Source: Hermatobates lingyangjiaoensis (taxonomy: Eukaryota; Arthropoda; Insecta; Hemiptera; Hermatobatidae). From it: 64,000 nt of DNA. Under the pieces are notes generated by a model. It was not told the origin of the DNA and made no database searches. It saw only the letters and a program-made list of their open reading frames with translations. Positions within the stretch are counted from its first letter, which is position 1, and every line of letters starts with the position of its first letter. Where the stretch lies: positions 868,001 to 932,000 of the forward strand of contig JAPFBL010000047.1 in NCBI GenBank assembly GCA_026182355.1, read 5' to 3'. The position numbers and the translations under genes are program-made. Below are positions 34,073 to 44,543 of this stretch, in pieces.

Positions 34073-34360
34073 CTATTGTGTAAAAATGTTTGTATAAATT
34101 TGGCTAAATTTTTCTATGTCTGTTCTAGAGTTGCAAGTGTTTTTCGTTTGTCCTATGTGTATTATTTCCTTTACTAGTCTCTTTTGGGTGTGTTTTTCTT
34201 TGTCTATTATATGTGGGTTTTGAAAGTCAAAGTTATGTTTTTGTGTGTTGGCATGTTAAGCTAGGGCGCATGTTATTTTTTGTCCTGTAATGTCTGATTT
34301 ATGCTGTGAAATCCTGTTTGCTAAGTATTGGCTGGTTTGCCCTATATATTTTTATAGGCA
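34073..34360 (-). pseudogene. Penelope-like element GIY-YIG endonuclease domain
   Basis: One minus-strand frame of 96 codons, broken only by two TAA codons, reads KYIGQTSQYLANRISQHKSD, then ITCALA, a stop, HANTQKHNFDFQNPHIIDKE, KRLVKEIIHIGQTKNT and SRTDIEKFSQIYTNIFTQ before the final TAG. This is the C-terminal endonuclease of Penelope-like retroelements. The YIG motif, the arginine and histidine of NRISQH, the EHA-like HANTQKHNFDF and the glutamate of KEIIHI fall in the usual order. In an intact element it nicks target DNA for reverse transcription. The upstream half with the first GIY strand and the whole RT is lost. The frame is still in register, so the copy is not very old. Confidence 0.8.
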
Positions 34361-34409
34361 AATGGACTAGTTTTAATCATTGGACCTCAAACCTCAAGAA
34401 AATTACATC

Positions 34410-34445
<36 letters not shown>

Positions 34446-34498
34446 CACTTAAGTATATATACTGGTGTAAATCGGCAGCAAGTCTTCTGGTAAGCAGA

Positions 34499-34652
34499 TA
34501 TTGTTAAAAGTAGTAGCAGCTTCAGATCTCACTTGATATCACATAGACAATTATTGTGGAAACTCCAACCACAAGATCGGAAAATCGCCCACAAGATCGA
34601 GGCGATTTTGTGAGAGCAGAAGCTGCTGCTACTTTTGACAATATATGTATAT
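34499..34652. repeat. Small foldback repeat
   Basis: ATATTGTTAAAAGTAGTAGC and AGCTTC are mirrored by GAAGCTGCTGCTAC and TTTTGACAATAT about 95 bp later. The loop has GATCGGAAAATCGCCCAC and a second internal hairpin. No coding. Confidence 0.6.
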
Positions 34653-34664
34653 ATATTTATACGA

Positions 34665-35090
34665 GTTCGAGATTAACAAAGAGCAACACACAAAGTAGGG
34701 AAACACACTTACAGACTCAAATTTTCGGGTAATCCGTCTTCAGGAGAAAAGAGAATGGGAGACCAAGCACGTTGTAGGCGCAACGGCAAGTAACCAACCC
34801 GGCAACCGCCAGTGCTGTCAACCGTACCCGGTCTTAAAGTATAAAATTAGGAGAAGATATAAACAGAAACTCAGATAAGCAGTACTGGTTGGGTAAAACT
34901 ATAAATAGGTGAAAAATTATAAACAATATAAGATAAAAACAAACTATAAGAAACAAAAATAATGATAGAGGAAAGAAGAAAAAATAAATAAATAAATAAA
35001 AATAAATACAATACAAAAAACTTGCATTGGTTGTTTTAGTAAATAAAAGATAGAGACTGAATAAAAGGGTAAGTATGGGAAACTAGTTAA
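34665..35090 (-). repeat. F7 repeat with hammerhead-like module and A-rich tail
   Basis: The minus-strand module at 34716-34746 is CTC, CTGAAGA, C, GG-loop-CC, GAA, the palindrome AATT, U, GAG. GAG pairs with CTC. The neighbourhood (34750-34840) is GC-richer with CAACCCGGCAACCGCC. A long purine-rich run with AAATAAATAAATA follows to 35030. It resembles a retroelement 3' end. No protein frame was recognised. Confidence 0.55.
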
Positions 35091-35164
35091 GATATATTTA
35101 TATATATATCATCGAGATTCGTGAGTGTTCGTCCTTTTTCTTGTGTTCTCTAGCTGTAACTTTA

Positions 35165-35218
<54 letters not shown>

Positions 35219-35510
35219 GTTACAGCTAGAGAACACAAGAAAAAGGACGAACACTCACGAATCTCATGTATATATATAAAATCTTACTAGGCATACTTAC
35301 TTATTCAGTCTCTATCTTTTATTAATATATATATATATATATTAAATTACAGCTAGAGAACACAAGAAAGACGTCACGAATCTCGATAATTTGCATGCCT
35401 AGGAAGTAAATGAAAGAAGGAGAAAGAATGAAGGAACGGAGACGTAAATGCGTCCACTCATATATATATATATATATATAATATATATATATATATATTA
35501 TATACAAATT
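35091..35510. repeat. Palindrome around a 40-bp TA tract, plus a third partial arm
   Basis: GAGATTCGTGAGTGTTCG through CTAGCTGTAACTTT (about 35112-35165) is mirrored exactly at about 35213-35268, with (TA)n at 35170-35211 between the arms. A shortened third arm (TACAGCTAGAGAACACAAG, CACGAATCTCG) is at 35346-35387. Further TA runs lie at 35325-35342 and 35460-35498. Arm sequences show no coding. Confidence 0.75.
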
Positions 35511-37029
35511 TACTGCTTTTAAGTGAAAAATAACTATTCTTCTTCTTTCCTGACGTTGATGTTGATGAAATTAATAAATTATGCTTTTTGGACATCCAGG
35601 TTTGGTCTCTCAGGTTCATATTAAACTTTATTAACGAAGTTCCGGTTATATTGATGTTTTTTTCATACCTCTAATAAGTAGAGAAGTATAAAAACTTATT
35701 AAGAGCCATGTATAGCCACATAAAAATTGTACGGCCATTTACATGTTGTTTCACGATATAATGATAACAAATTGTAAATAATTAATTGAACTTACAGATG
35801 TAAGATTATATGAATATTATAAAATTTAATTTTTACGTCAACAGTAATTGTTAAATAAGATAAGATCTACGTCAAAAGAACAGAATTAAATATTTTTAAC
35901 ACGAAATAAGAATGTTATATAATTTTCTACATGTTTTTATAAATATATATCTGATTATCTAGAATAATACGCATGTCTGATCTTTTCTTATCGTTCCTAA
36001 AGTAATAGATAATTAGAGAAAACAAGAGATTTATTGAATATACTCAAAACATTTTACATTAAATGATTTGGCAGTGTTTTAACGTATGTCCCCTTATGTT
36101 GGTTTATGAGATTTCATGACAATAGTTTGCATTGCTCTTAAAGTATAGCATATACAGCAGGTGGTATAATTAATATATTGTATATGCTGACAGCATAGTT
36201 AGATTTCAATTGAAATTTGTAATTGATGATGTAACAGGGATTATGTTTGTATTAGTATTACTTGTAAAGGGTATTTGAATTAGTCATTCACATTAAAAAA
36301 ATACAAAAAATGTTGATTGAAACGAATGAGTTGGATATTATATTCTTATTTTATAATATAAAGTAAGCTTAGGGGTTATTGCTTTTTGAATTCCTTGCAA
36401 TTTGAACCGTTTGAAATTTATTGTTCGGCTGTGTAGCATGTGCTGTAGTAAGTCGATGAAATTGATTAAGGCATAAACAGTTAATTCCGAGCAAGCTGGT
36501 TCGGTAACTTGTTATCCTGGTCGGTTCAAGAGCTCCAGTTAACATTTTAGTGTCCCCTCAGGTACTCGACCATTAATATATAATTCCGTTACCATGGAGA
36601 CTGATTCGGCCGCGCCCTTTGTCCCTCACCCTCTACCAGAGCTCAGCTCTCTTAGTTACCCCATCTATTTCGAATTGAATTTGTTCAGGATGCTTTCTAA
36701 TGGAAACGAACTTGCAAAGCTTAAAAAAAGAAATATTATCCAAACAATATAATAAATTTTTGCATCCTGTAAAGATTTGTACTTCAATCAATGTACAGTT
36801 GGAACAAATCAGTACCTTGATCATAAAATAATAACAGTTTTAATAACACTATATTAGAGAATTTTTCTATGCTAAAAAAAAGTTATTTTGGGGAAGAATG
36901 TAGAAATGTTGATTTTCTGATAATTTCTGATAATATATATTGCTTATTTGACTGGGGGATACATCATATTTACCACACTGATTAGTGTTTAAACTAGCCA
37001 GCAAGCAAAACTGAGATGTTAAAAAATTG
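35511..37029. other. Unassigned, with a GC-richer patch
   Basis: 36490-36660 is GC-richer (GATTCGGCCGCGCCC near 36605) without a supported frame. The rest is AT-rich. Confidence 0.35.
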
Positions 37030-37180
37030 ATCTTATAGTTTTAACAAATTCTTATATTCCATGGATGTCATATAACGTAGTGTAACAATATTATATACAT
37101 GTTGTACTAAAAATGGAGCATGTGAAAATTTTGCAATAAACTCCCTCCAAGTAGGGGTACTACTTTGGAGGAAAAAAACA
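37030..37180 (+). mobile_element. Non-LTR retrotransposon 3' UTR copy
   Basis: TTAACAAATTCTTA, ATATAACGTAGTGTAA, AATGGAGCATGTGAAAAT and TTGCAATAAACTCCCTCC match, in order, the 3' region of the LINE at 55390-55930 downstream of its coding end. Only the untranslated tail is present, which is typical of 5' truncation during target-primed reverse transcription. Confidence 0.7.
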
Positions 37181-37224
37181 CTGATTAGTGTATCAGATTA
37201 ATTATGACAAAGTACATGATATAT

Positions 37225-37385
37225 ATGGATATATGGGTTCAGGGTAGCCCGCTTCAAGACTGATAAATCCCGGTATCGATTCTTACAATGGTCCACAATT
37301 CATAACAGGAAGGGAACAAATCTTATTATGTCAGGTACTTTTTATAGATCCTTGCTCTAACTACGCTTGATATAGAAAAACTTAA
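37225..37385 (+). mobile_element. Degraded tRNA-headed SINE
   Basis: The worn head has CAGGGTAGCCCGCTTCAAGAC and the B-box-like GGTATCGATTC. TTATGTCAGGTACTTTTTA corresponds to the body of the SINE at 16996-17313. The tail is missing. Confidence 0.5.
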
Positions 37386-38743
37386 GACATGCCATATAGA
37401 ATTATTAGGAAGACACAATATTCCTTGAGAAATCAGTGTTCTAGCACACTCTCATCCCTTTAAACATCTTATGTTTAGAACTGAAAATATATCTATCTTA
37501 TAGGTATAGTGATGTGATGTACAATTATGGTATGGTAATAATTTTATGAATCAATGCATTTAAAAAATGATTTTTTTTTCACTTTATTAGTTAGTTTTTT
37601 TGCAACAGAACTCCATATTATATGCTTTACTGGGTGGCAAAAATGATTATGTTTATATGACTGGGTGGTGTCTATCAGTAATTTCATAAACAACATACAA
37701 ATCTAAAGACTGAAAAATCCTAATAATATTTGATACACATAGTGCTTTTTTATGTATTATGAAATTCAGTAGTTTTGGGAAATATTAAAACCTGGATAAT
37801 GTACTTCACTGGAAAATTTTATTCTTTCTTTAGAGTAGTGTTAAAAGTATAGAGTTCTTATTTGAGGCACTGCCATAATACTAATTTTGCTTTAGACAAA
37901 AATTATAAATTATGAATATTATAAATGAATATTATCAAAGATTTTGCTATAATAATAATCACATTTTCGTTATTATTATTAGGAGAGTTAAAGCCTAATA
38001 ACTTGGTAACTTGTTTAAAATAGTAACTGAGGTAATAACATATGAAGAGCATATAATATTGTCTTTAGTTTAAAGGAAAAACTGTAGATATTATCACTAT
38101 TTACATAAGTGACAAACCTGCAATTATTTTTGAACCTTTGGACGATAATATATATATATATATATATAGTTAAAATATAGGGTACAGTTGCACATGTTAT
38201 CCCTGCAAATATTGTGCTTACAGGCTGATTATTTGTTATACCCAAGGTGTCTCTGCGTATATATACGGTGGAAATCATGGCGCTTATCTAGATAGGAGAC
38301 AATCCATATTATTGTTTGATTATTCGGATTTAAACGTAAACCATTCGTAATATTTCTCTTCTTCTTGGTCAATATATGAATAAAACTTATTGTTATTCAT
38401 ATATGACGTAACGTATCATAGTTATATATAAAACTCAGAAATTTATACAAATATCAGTGATATACAAGAAAAAATGTAACTTTGTCATTTAATCGAACAT
38501 TGCTGCTTCATTCAGGTATTCAAGGAATATTGAAGGAAGCAAGATTTGGAAGAAGAAGGCTTTTTTAGAAAAGCCTGTCTTGGGATTGACTTTGTAATAG
38601 GCAGAAGAAGGACTTGAAAGCAACTGTGTGTAAAAGTAAAAGGAATTGGCAAGAATTCTGCAGTGTAACTCATTTGCAACCGCTTCCTTAATGGCACTAT
38701 AAAACAGATCTAGAGGAATATTGAATTAGAACGAATTTGCATT
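37386..38743. other. AT-rich stretch, nothing recognised
   Basis: A TA run lies at 38148-38168. No coding frame was supported. Confidence 0.4.
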
Positions 38744-39103
38744 CTAAGAAGTTTTAGTGAAATTCAATTTGCATTTTTGTTTGTTTTTCAATAAATGAGG
38801 GGAAAAGAAAGAATGAAAATCATCATGAAAGAATTCAACAAGTTTAGCAGAGCAACGGTTAAGGGAGGAAAAGGGAGTATTGGAGGGCAGAGGGGTTGAT
38901 ACATAATTCATTCTGAGTCCAAGTTGATTACTGGAGGACTCTGAGAGGAGGGGAGGGGAGATTAGTGTTTCTAAACAAATCTCAGGGGCGGGGGTTAATG
39001 GGGCGGCAGGAGCGGATATTGAAGGGGTGTGGACATATGCCACTGGCCGCGACACCCTGTTTGCACTCGGAGGGGAGGTCGCAGGCGACGTGAAACATCC
39101 CAC
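38744..39103 (-). other. Proline/serine-rich open frame of unknown origin
   Basis: A 119-codon minus-strand open frame from stop to stop (it begins with GTG, no ATG at the start) is rich in Pro and Ser (SPATSPPSANRVSRP, APAAPLTPAPEI), then NQLGLRMNYVSTPLPSN and SSLNRCSAKLVEFFHDDF. It lies in a GC-rich island in AT-rich DNA, so it could be an exon, part of a transposon ORF, or a composition artefact. No splice sites or homologous family could be assigned. The residues after NQLGLRMNY look more protein-like than the Pro-rich part. Confidence 0.3.
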
Positions 39104-39589
39104 TAATCACATCTTTTCCCATCTACATCGCACTAAAAGCCAGCACGAGCACTCGTCTTTATAACGCAAACGGCCTTCTCTCGAACCATTTCATCGATTT
39201 CATCTCAATAAAGATAGCCAATGAGTGCAACATTCAGAGAAACATCCACTTCATCATAATTAAGTTTATTTCTGATAATCTGTCTCATTTTAAAGGATCC
39301 ATTAATAGTTATAATTAAAGTGTTTAATATTTTAGTATAATGTCTCTCCATCTTTCACCATTACACATACACAGATATACTTATACTTTAAATGCTTTTT
39401 CTTTTGCCTCTACACTTATCATTCCCCTGATATTTATAGTGTTTCTAATATTTTGAAGAAGATTGTTGAACAACACGTCCATATCATTTGTCACTTTTCA
39501 ACCATCAACAGTTATTTAACCTTTTTATAAGTTTTACTTGTGTATATAAACATTCAGAGTGCACTAGTCTTGAAATATGCTTGCAACCA

Positions 39590-40000
39590 ACAGCAGGTAA
39601 AGAGAAGCAGGTAGCGAGGTTACTGAACTGAGGGGTTCAAGGGCCTTGTGGATCTGGCAACTCTAGTGCAGGGTACGTTGGACGCTTAAGGGCAGGTCTA
39701 CCTGCCTGGACTAGGTGGAGGGATCAATTAAGAGAAGGCCGGATAACAATACACCGCCCACCAAACTAAAGCCGCCAACGCAAAGCTCATTGACTACGAG
39801 CTTTATAAAAGAACAGATGTTCAATACCAGGACAGAAAGAACTGCAATGTAGAATAAATTGGTTTCAGGACTCCGATGAACATGGGAAAACCATCCTCCT
39901 GTGTGGCCGCCACGGATCACTGTGTCCTTAACTGTATTGATAAATACAGTTCGAATACGAATTGAAAGATTCAAAAATAGATAACACACCTATAATACAC
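39590..40000. other. GC-richer island, unassigned
   Basis: This block has mixed composition (for example CAAGGGCCTTGTGG and GCAGGTCTACCTGCCTGG). Both strands carry short open frames (a minus frame of 92 codons at 39711-39989) with no recognised motif. It is one of several such islands in the window and may be old transposon sequence. Confidence 0.3.
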
Positions 40001-41275
40001 TCCTCGTATATATGGAACATATGGCAGCAATAAAAATCACAAAATGAAATAAGTAATGAGACTTCATTTTTATTAGTATGAAGATTTGAATATCATTTGC
40101 GATTTATCTTAGGTTTTTTATTTACCAGCACTATTACTTCTTGGTGATATAGCGAAACAGATATCGCTAGGTTAGGTAAGTTTAGCAATGCATTATTCCC
40201 AAAAGAACATGTAGGCCACAAGATGTTCCACAAACTAACAAAACTTTATATATTCTACTCGACATGACTAAGTTATTGCTTTATCCAGATGATTAGACTA
40301 CTAATGAATCTCTAGTATTTTCGTCATACCTTTTTGATATCAGATAAAACCTAGATGTAGAGTCTTCATATTTTTGATATCTCATAAGAATGCTTTAGAT
40401 CTTATAACCTCTAATTTTATTCGATTTACATAATAGTATGCATAAACTTATGGTTTGAAAATAACATGTATCACATTACAATATTAATTAAATGTTTATC
40501 GTTTCGGCAATTTTTTGATAGTCATATAAAGTACAAAATGTTAGAAATTAAATAAAAAATAATCATTCTTTCAAGGATTAAGTGCTGTCATTGTCATATT
40601 CAAAATTCAATTGACTGACAAATGTAGTTTTCTATTCTTGAATAAAACTAATTGTTGTTATACTACAGGGAAGAATAGAATACTGCATCACAGGTATTTG
40701 TACTTCTTCAGATTTTTGTCTCCTAATCATTATCATATTCTTGATGACAAACTTATACATCACCTATGTTTTTTGCAGAGTTGCCAACTTGCACTATTTC
40801 CTTGGTATGAAATGTTTTTGCTGTGTGGTCTAAAATTGTATTTTACGGCTGAATTTAATCAAGGATGTGAAATATTCATTTCAATAGTGCTTTTAGAGTT
40901 TTGCCATATGAAATAGTGGATTTCCTAATCTACTTGATCTTTGTGATAGAACTATTGGTACTGAAACTAAAATTTTACTTTGAATGCAAACGTATTGAAC
41001 ATTGGTAGAATTAATTTTGCATGATCGAAATCAATCCAAAATGAAAGGAAAAAGAAAATCTACGGGTTTTACTCTTAAGAAAAAGTATTAAAAGAGGTTT
41101 TTACACTCTTTTCTTATAGTCTGTCATTCTGAATGTTAAAGGAAGCACTTCCTTTTTACAATCATTTTTCTTTTTATAGGATACTCGACCATGTCTTCGA
41201 ACTCAATCCCCGTTAGACGAATGCTTGGAAATCTTTTTTGTGTTCTTTTAACCTCTCCAAAAAATATATAAGACT
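40001..41275. other. AT-rich stretch, nothing recognised
   Basis: A 101-codon plus-strand open frame at 40611-40916 has AT-driven composition and no motif, so it is not called as a gene. Confidence 0.35.
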
Positions 41276-41276
41276 A

Positions 41277-41607
41277 GTATATATATATATATATATAATA
41301 AAATAAATTCAAAACGAAGGAAACACACAGAAAGACACAGACATAACTCACATCGATATTTCGACCATCGTCGTCATCAGGAGGTGTGAAGAGCGAAGAG
41401 TCCCGCAGGAAGACAGGGCGGTACTGAGTACTGAGTACCACCCTGTCTTCCTGCGGGACTCTTCGCTCTTCGCTCTTCACACCTCCTGATGACGACGATG
41501 GTCGAAATATCGATGTGAGTTATGTCTGTGTCTTTCTGTGTGTTTCCTTCGTTTTGAATTTATTTTATTTTAAAAAAGTCCGCTGGACCGTTTCTTTTAA
41601 TTGTGTA

Positions 41608-41636
<29 letters not shown>
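41277..41636. repeat. Near-perfect palindrome, family F6, between TA tracts
   Basis: Arms of about 130 bp (41296-41433 and 41440-41575) run from AATAAAATAAATTCAAAACG to its complement around a small TACTGAGTACTGAGTA loop. Each arm has CTGATGA (plus 41486-41492; minus 41380-41374), a weak GAC/GTC hairpin and GAAATATCG. TA runs bound both sides (41277-41297 and 41611-41634). The arms are nearly identical, suggesting a young or conversion-maintained palindrome. A related sequence is at 61300-61610. Confidence 0.8.
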
Positions 41637-41638
<2 letters not shown>

Positions 41639-41739
41639 TAAAAGTTGGGAGCAGTTTTCTTGAATACATGCATTTAAAAACTTTATTTATTTTTAGGTAT
41701 TTAGATTAATTTTGTTGTGTATAGTTTTAATTTATTGTT

Positions 41740-41778
41740 TTGTTGAAGTTGGTGGATGTAACACCGAAACATGTCCAA
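41740..41778 (+). repeat. Hairpin-plus-GAAACATGTC module (family F8)
   Basis: TTG, a box TTGAAGT (two changes from CTGANGA), GGTG-loop-CACC, GAA, the palindrome ACATGT, C, CAA. CAA pairs with TTG. A second worn copy (GTTG-GAGA-CAAC, C, GAAACATGTC) is at about 44443-44466. Confidence 0.5.
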
Positions 41779-41949
41779 TAAGAATTGAAACAAATATGGT
41801 GATTTCATTTTAAGTTAAACCCAGAAATGAAGAAAAGATTTCGAAATTTGGAAAAATATTCAAGCTAATGGATATATTGGAAGTTAAATCAAGTGGAATC
41901 AGACATAAAGTTTTTAAATGCATATATATATATTTCAAAATACTAGCAC

Positions 41950-42215
41950 TCCTATTTAGGTTAGGGTAGGTTAGAGTTGCAGTCCCTCAAGGGATCACAC
42001 ATAAACCAACCATTGGCCATTTGTGGTACCACACCTTGAAGATCAATTCTACATTGAAGGTCCTAAATTTTTTTAAACCAAGTGTATTTATAGTACACAT
42101 TTTTAACGAGTCCCTGACATCGTACAGGCTCGTGACTGTACGGCTTAGCATCCTCTCCGAGGTACGACGTGCTTTGACTTATTCACCTCCTGCGTGAATA
42201 AATCGAAGGTCAAAT
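41950..42215 (-). mobile_element. SINE body and tail, minus strand
   Basis: Read on the minus strand the sequence runs from a GAGGTGAATAAGTC body near 42190 through CGATGTCAGGGACTCGTTAAA, a CACAAATGGCCAATGG stretch and GGGACTGCAACTCTAACC near 41960. This parallels the body and 3' tail of the SINE at 16996-17313. The tRNA head is missing or not recognisable. Confidence 0.6.
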
Positions 42216-42285
42216 ATGTAACTATAGATATACTTTTTCTTTTTCTCGGAGTTTGGTCAGGGTAAATATATGGAATCACCTTTTT

Positions 42286-42323
42286 GCCAACGTTTCGTCT
42301 TTATTTCAAGACATCCTCAGGGC
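42286..42323 (-). ncRNA. Hammerhead-ribozyme-like module (F3, left arm)
   Basis: Same parts as the right-arm copy but on the minus strand: CTGAGGA box, 5-bp hairpin with a 6-base loop, GAA, palindromic ACGT, U at the cleavage position, and GGC pairing with GCC. One extra U lies after the box. A transcript of the whole palindrome would fold on itself and hide both modules. Confidence 0.5.
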
Positions 42324-42666
42324 TATAAACTAACAAAAAAACAATAAACAATGGACATTTTTTCATTTCTACTTTTTTTAAAACATCATAAACAAATTGA
42401 AAAACGAACTTACTGAAGGCTTGGTTCTGTTACATTTACAAACAACCGTTAACTGTCATTACATGTGCTGTTCCAAGCGACATATTATTGAAGCGACATA
42501 TTCAATAATATGTCGCTTGGAACAGCACATGTAATGACAGTTAACGGTTGTTTGTAAATGTAACAGAACCAAACCTTCAGTAAGTTCTTTTTTCAATTTG
42601 TTTATGATGTTTTTAAAGTAGAAATGAAAAAATGTCCATTGTTTATTGTTTTTTTGTTAGTTTATA

Positions 42667-42704
42667 GCCCTGAGGATGTCTTGAAATAAAGACGAAACGT
42701 TGGC
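42667..42704 (+). ncRNA. Hammerhead-ribozyme-like module (F3, right arm)
   Basis: GCC, CTGAGGA (42670-42676), U, GTCTTGAAATAAAGAC, GAA (42694-42696), ACGT (42697-42700), U42701 and GGC (42702-42704). This matches the hammerhead layout except for one extra U between the first box and the hairpin. Stem I is three base pairs and stem III would form between two molecules. Confidence 0.5.
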
Positions 42705-42757
42705 AAAGATGATTCCATATATTTACCCTGACCAAACTCCGAGAAAAAGAAAAAGTG

Positions 42758-44212
42758 TTTGTGAATATTTTGTGGTCAAGAAAACAGTACCGTACTATAG
42801 ATATATATAGTAGGCTTTGTAGCCCTGACAACTGTGGTAAACCCTAACCTGGTTTACAGCAATAATACTTACGAAAGTTTTTTATATCTTATATATTGTA
42901 GACCTTATACATTCACCCAGGGGTGAATTTTGGGTTTTCGGGGGCTGAATTGTGACCCCAGTAAGATTACAGAGTGAGGAAAGCTTTTATAATTTTTGAC
43001 CTCTTAATTATAAATTAAAAAGATTGATTGAATGAATATTTTACATACACATCAAATTTTTTTTAGTATTTAATTTTTAAAATTCTTTTAAAAATATTAT
43101 CAAAGTGTTTATACTACCTTGGAAAGAAGAGGGGTAGGAGGAATGACATTGTGGGAAATAGCGAGAGGGGGTGAATGAGCCAAGCAAGGCTTTAAACTAT
43201 ATTAAATTACCTGCTGTGTTCTTAATAGAGATGTTCAGTTTAGATTTATTTTCTGTTGATTTTAAGCTGTGCTCATTAAACAAACATAGAGAGTATTGAG
43301 AATGATTTTTAAGTGACGAAATATGGCTTTCATTTGAATCAATGCTGCAGATAATTACGATTTTTATACGAAACCACCTAATACATGATTTAAAGAACAG
43401 ATGTTTTAATATAGTTTTCATATCTCATAATGAAGAAATGAAAAAAGGATATGGAAATGGGAGCACTGCAGAAAGTTTTATTAAAATATGAATTTTATGC
43501 AATGATAGTATAATTTTTTCACATACGCATATATTAGCCCAGATCTGTTAAATATAGACTATCCCATTTGAGAGTATGACTAATGTCAGATTTGACCAGC
43601 TAGTTATTTGAAATGTAAAGTAGTCAAAGGGCCTGCGGCCAAAGTAGATCTCTATGTCCTATATCCTATATGTCTATATCCTATTATAATATATTTATTT
43701 ATCAGCAATAATTATAAACCCTATTTGATCATTATAATACCACTGGTTTCATGAATTCATGATGTATTACAATAAATTCTTTTCATGGGATAGTGTCATG
43801 ATTTCATAGCTCTATTAGATTTCATATTCTATATTATTTTTATGGGTACTCTGTCAGCTTTTGACACTCATCTAAATTAACGATTAGCACAAAGTCCAGC
43901 AGAAATATAAACAGTATGCATATTTGATTTAAGGAATGAGATACTGATTAGGCCATGGATAAATTGTTATCGTCGCAAACAGACTGCCTAACTACCAACT
44001 GAGAGCAAAAGCTATGTTACTTCAAATTGAAACTCATATATAATAGAATTTTCCAGAAGTGCATTTCAATTAGAGAATCACTTTAATCAACCTTAGCTTT
44101 ACATTATTAGTTACTAATAATAAACTTGAATCCTAGGCTTTTTTAGCTATGTACATATTTGAATAACATAAATATGAAAAATAAGAATGACAACATGTAG
44201 CAAGAAAAAGTA
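42758..44212. other. Unassigned, includes a dispersed repeat fragment
   Basis: 42905-43020 (ACCCAGGGGTGAATTTTGGG, then GTGAGGAAAGCTTTT) is the inverted counterpart of 25730-25850. The rest is AT-rich with no supported frame. Confidence 0.4.
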
Positions 44213-44507
44213 TATATATATATATATAATATATAATATATATATATAATCGCTGACCACCTCAACGGTGTTCTAACAACGAAAAAGCTCTTTTTAGGCA
44301 AATCGAAGGTCTTGAGAAGAAACTTATAGACAGGAACTACTCTGTCGTATTCAACAAAACATGCATATCCGAAGGACTGCTACCAAAGTATACTAATATA
44401 TATATATATATTTAATGATTAACATAACATTAAATTAATTAATGTTGGAGACAACCGAAACATGTCATATATATATATATTTATATATATGATATATATA
44501 TATTATA

Positions 44508-44543
<36 letters not shown>

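Larger units (their letters stand above)
33512..34420 (-). mobile_element. 5'-truncated Penelope-like element, family F2
   Basis: On the minus strand the order is: an inverted terminal piece (34410 to about 34360), the endonuclease frame (34360-34073), an A-rich 3' region, the hammerhead-like module (33632-33595) and a tail ending CATGATTTGTTTTCTTG-complement near 33512. The terminal piece and tail are inverted copies of each other, as reported for Penelope elements with inverted terminal repeats at the 5' end. Flanks are TA runs (33494-33511 and 34411-34441). Only the last part of the single Penelope ORF is left; the reverse transcriptase is missing. Confidence 0.8.
42232..42757. repeat. 520-bp near-perfect palindrome, family F3, with two hammerhead-like modules
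   Basis: Arms of about 255 bp start ACTTTTTCTTTTTCTCGGAG and end with its complement, meeting at a loop of about 10 bases near 42491-42500. Each arm has the module GCC, CTGAGGA, U, GTCTT-GAAATA-AAGAC, GAA, ACGT, U, GGC: plus 42667-42704 and minus 42323-42286. Both copies of the module are intact. The long arms show only scattered differences. A GTTACATTTACAAACAACCG stretch near 42430 is the less AT-rich part. No protein frame was seen. Confidence 0.85.

Noticed and set aside
33859..34177. Two overlapping hydrophobic plus-strand open frames
   Set aside because: They lie opposite the Penelope endonuclease frame and its A-rich 3' region. Their Phe/Tyr-rich content comes from the T-rich strand.
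41284..41575. Candidate genes in both strands of the F6 palindrome
   Set aside because: The plus and minus frames encode the same peptide because the two arms are inverted copies. No family or start context was found.
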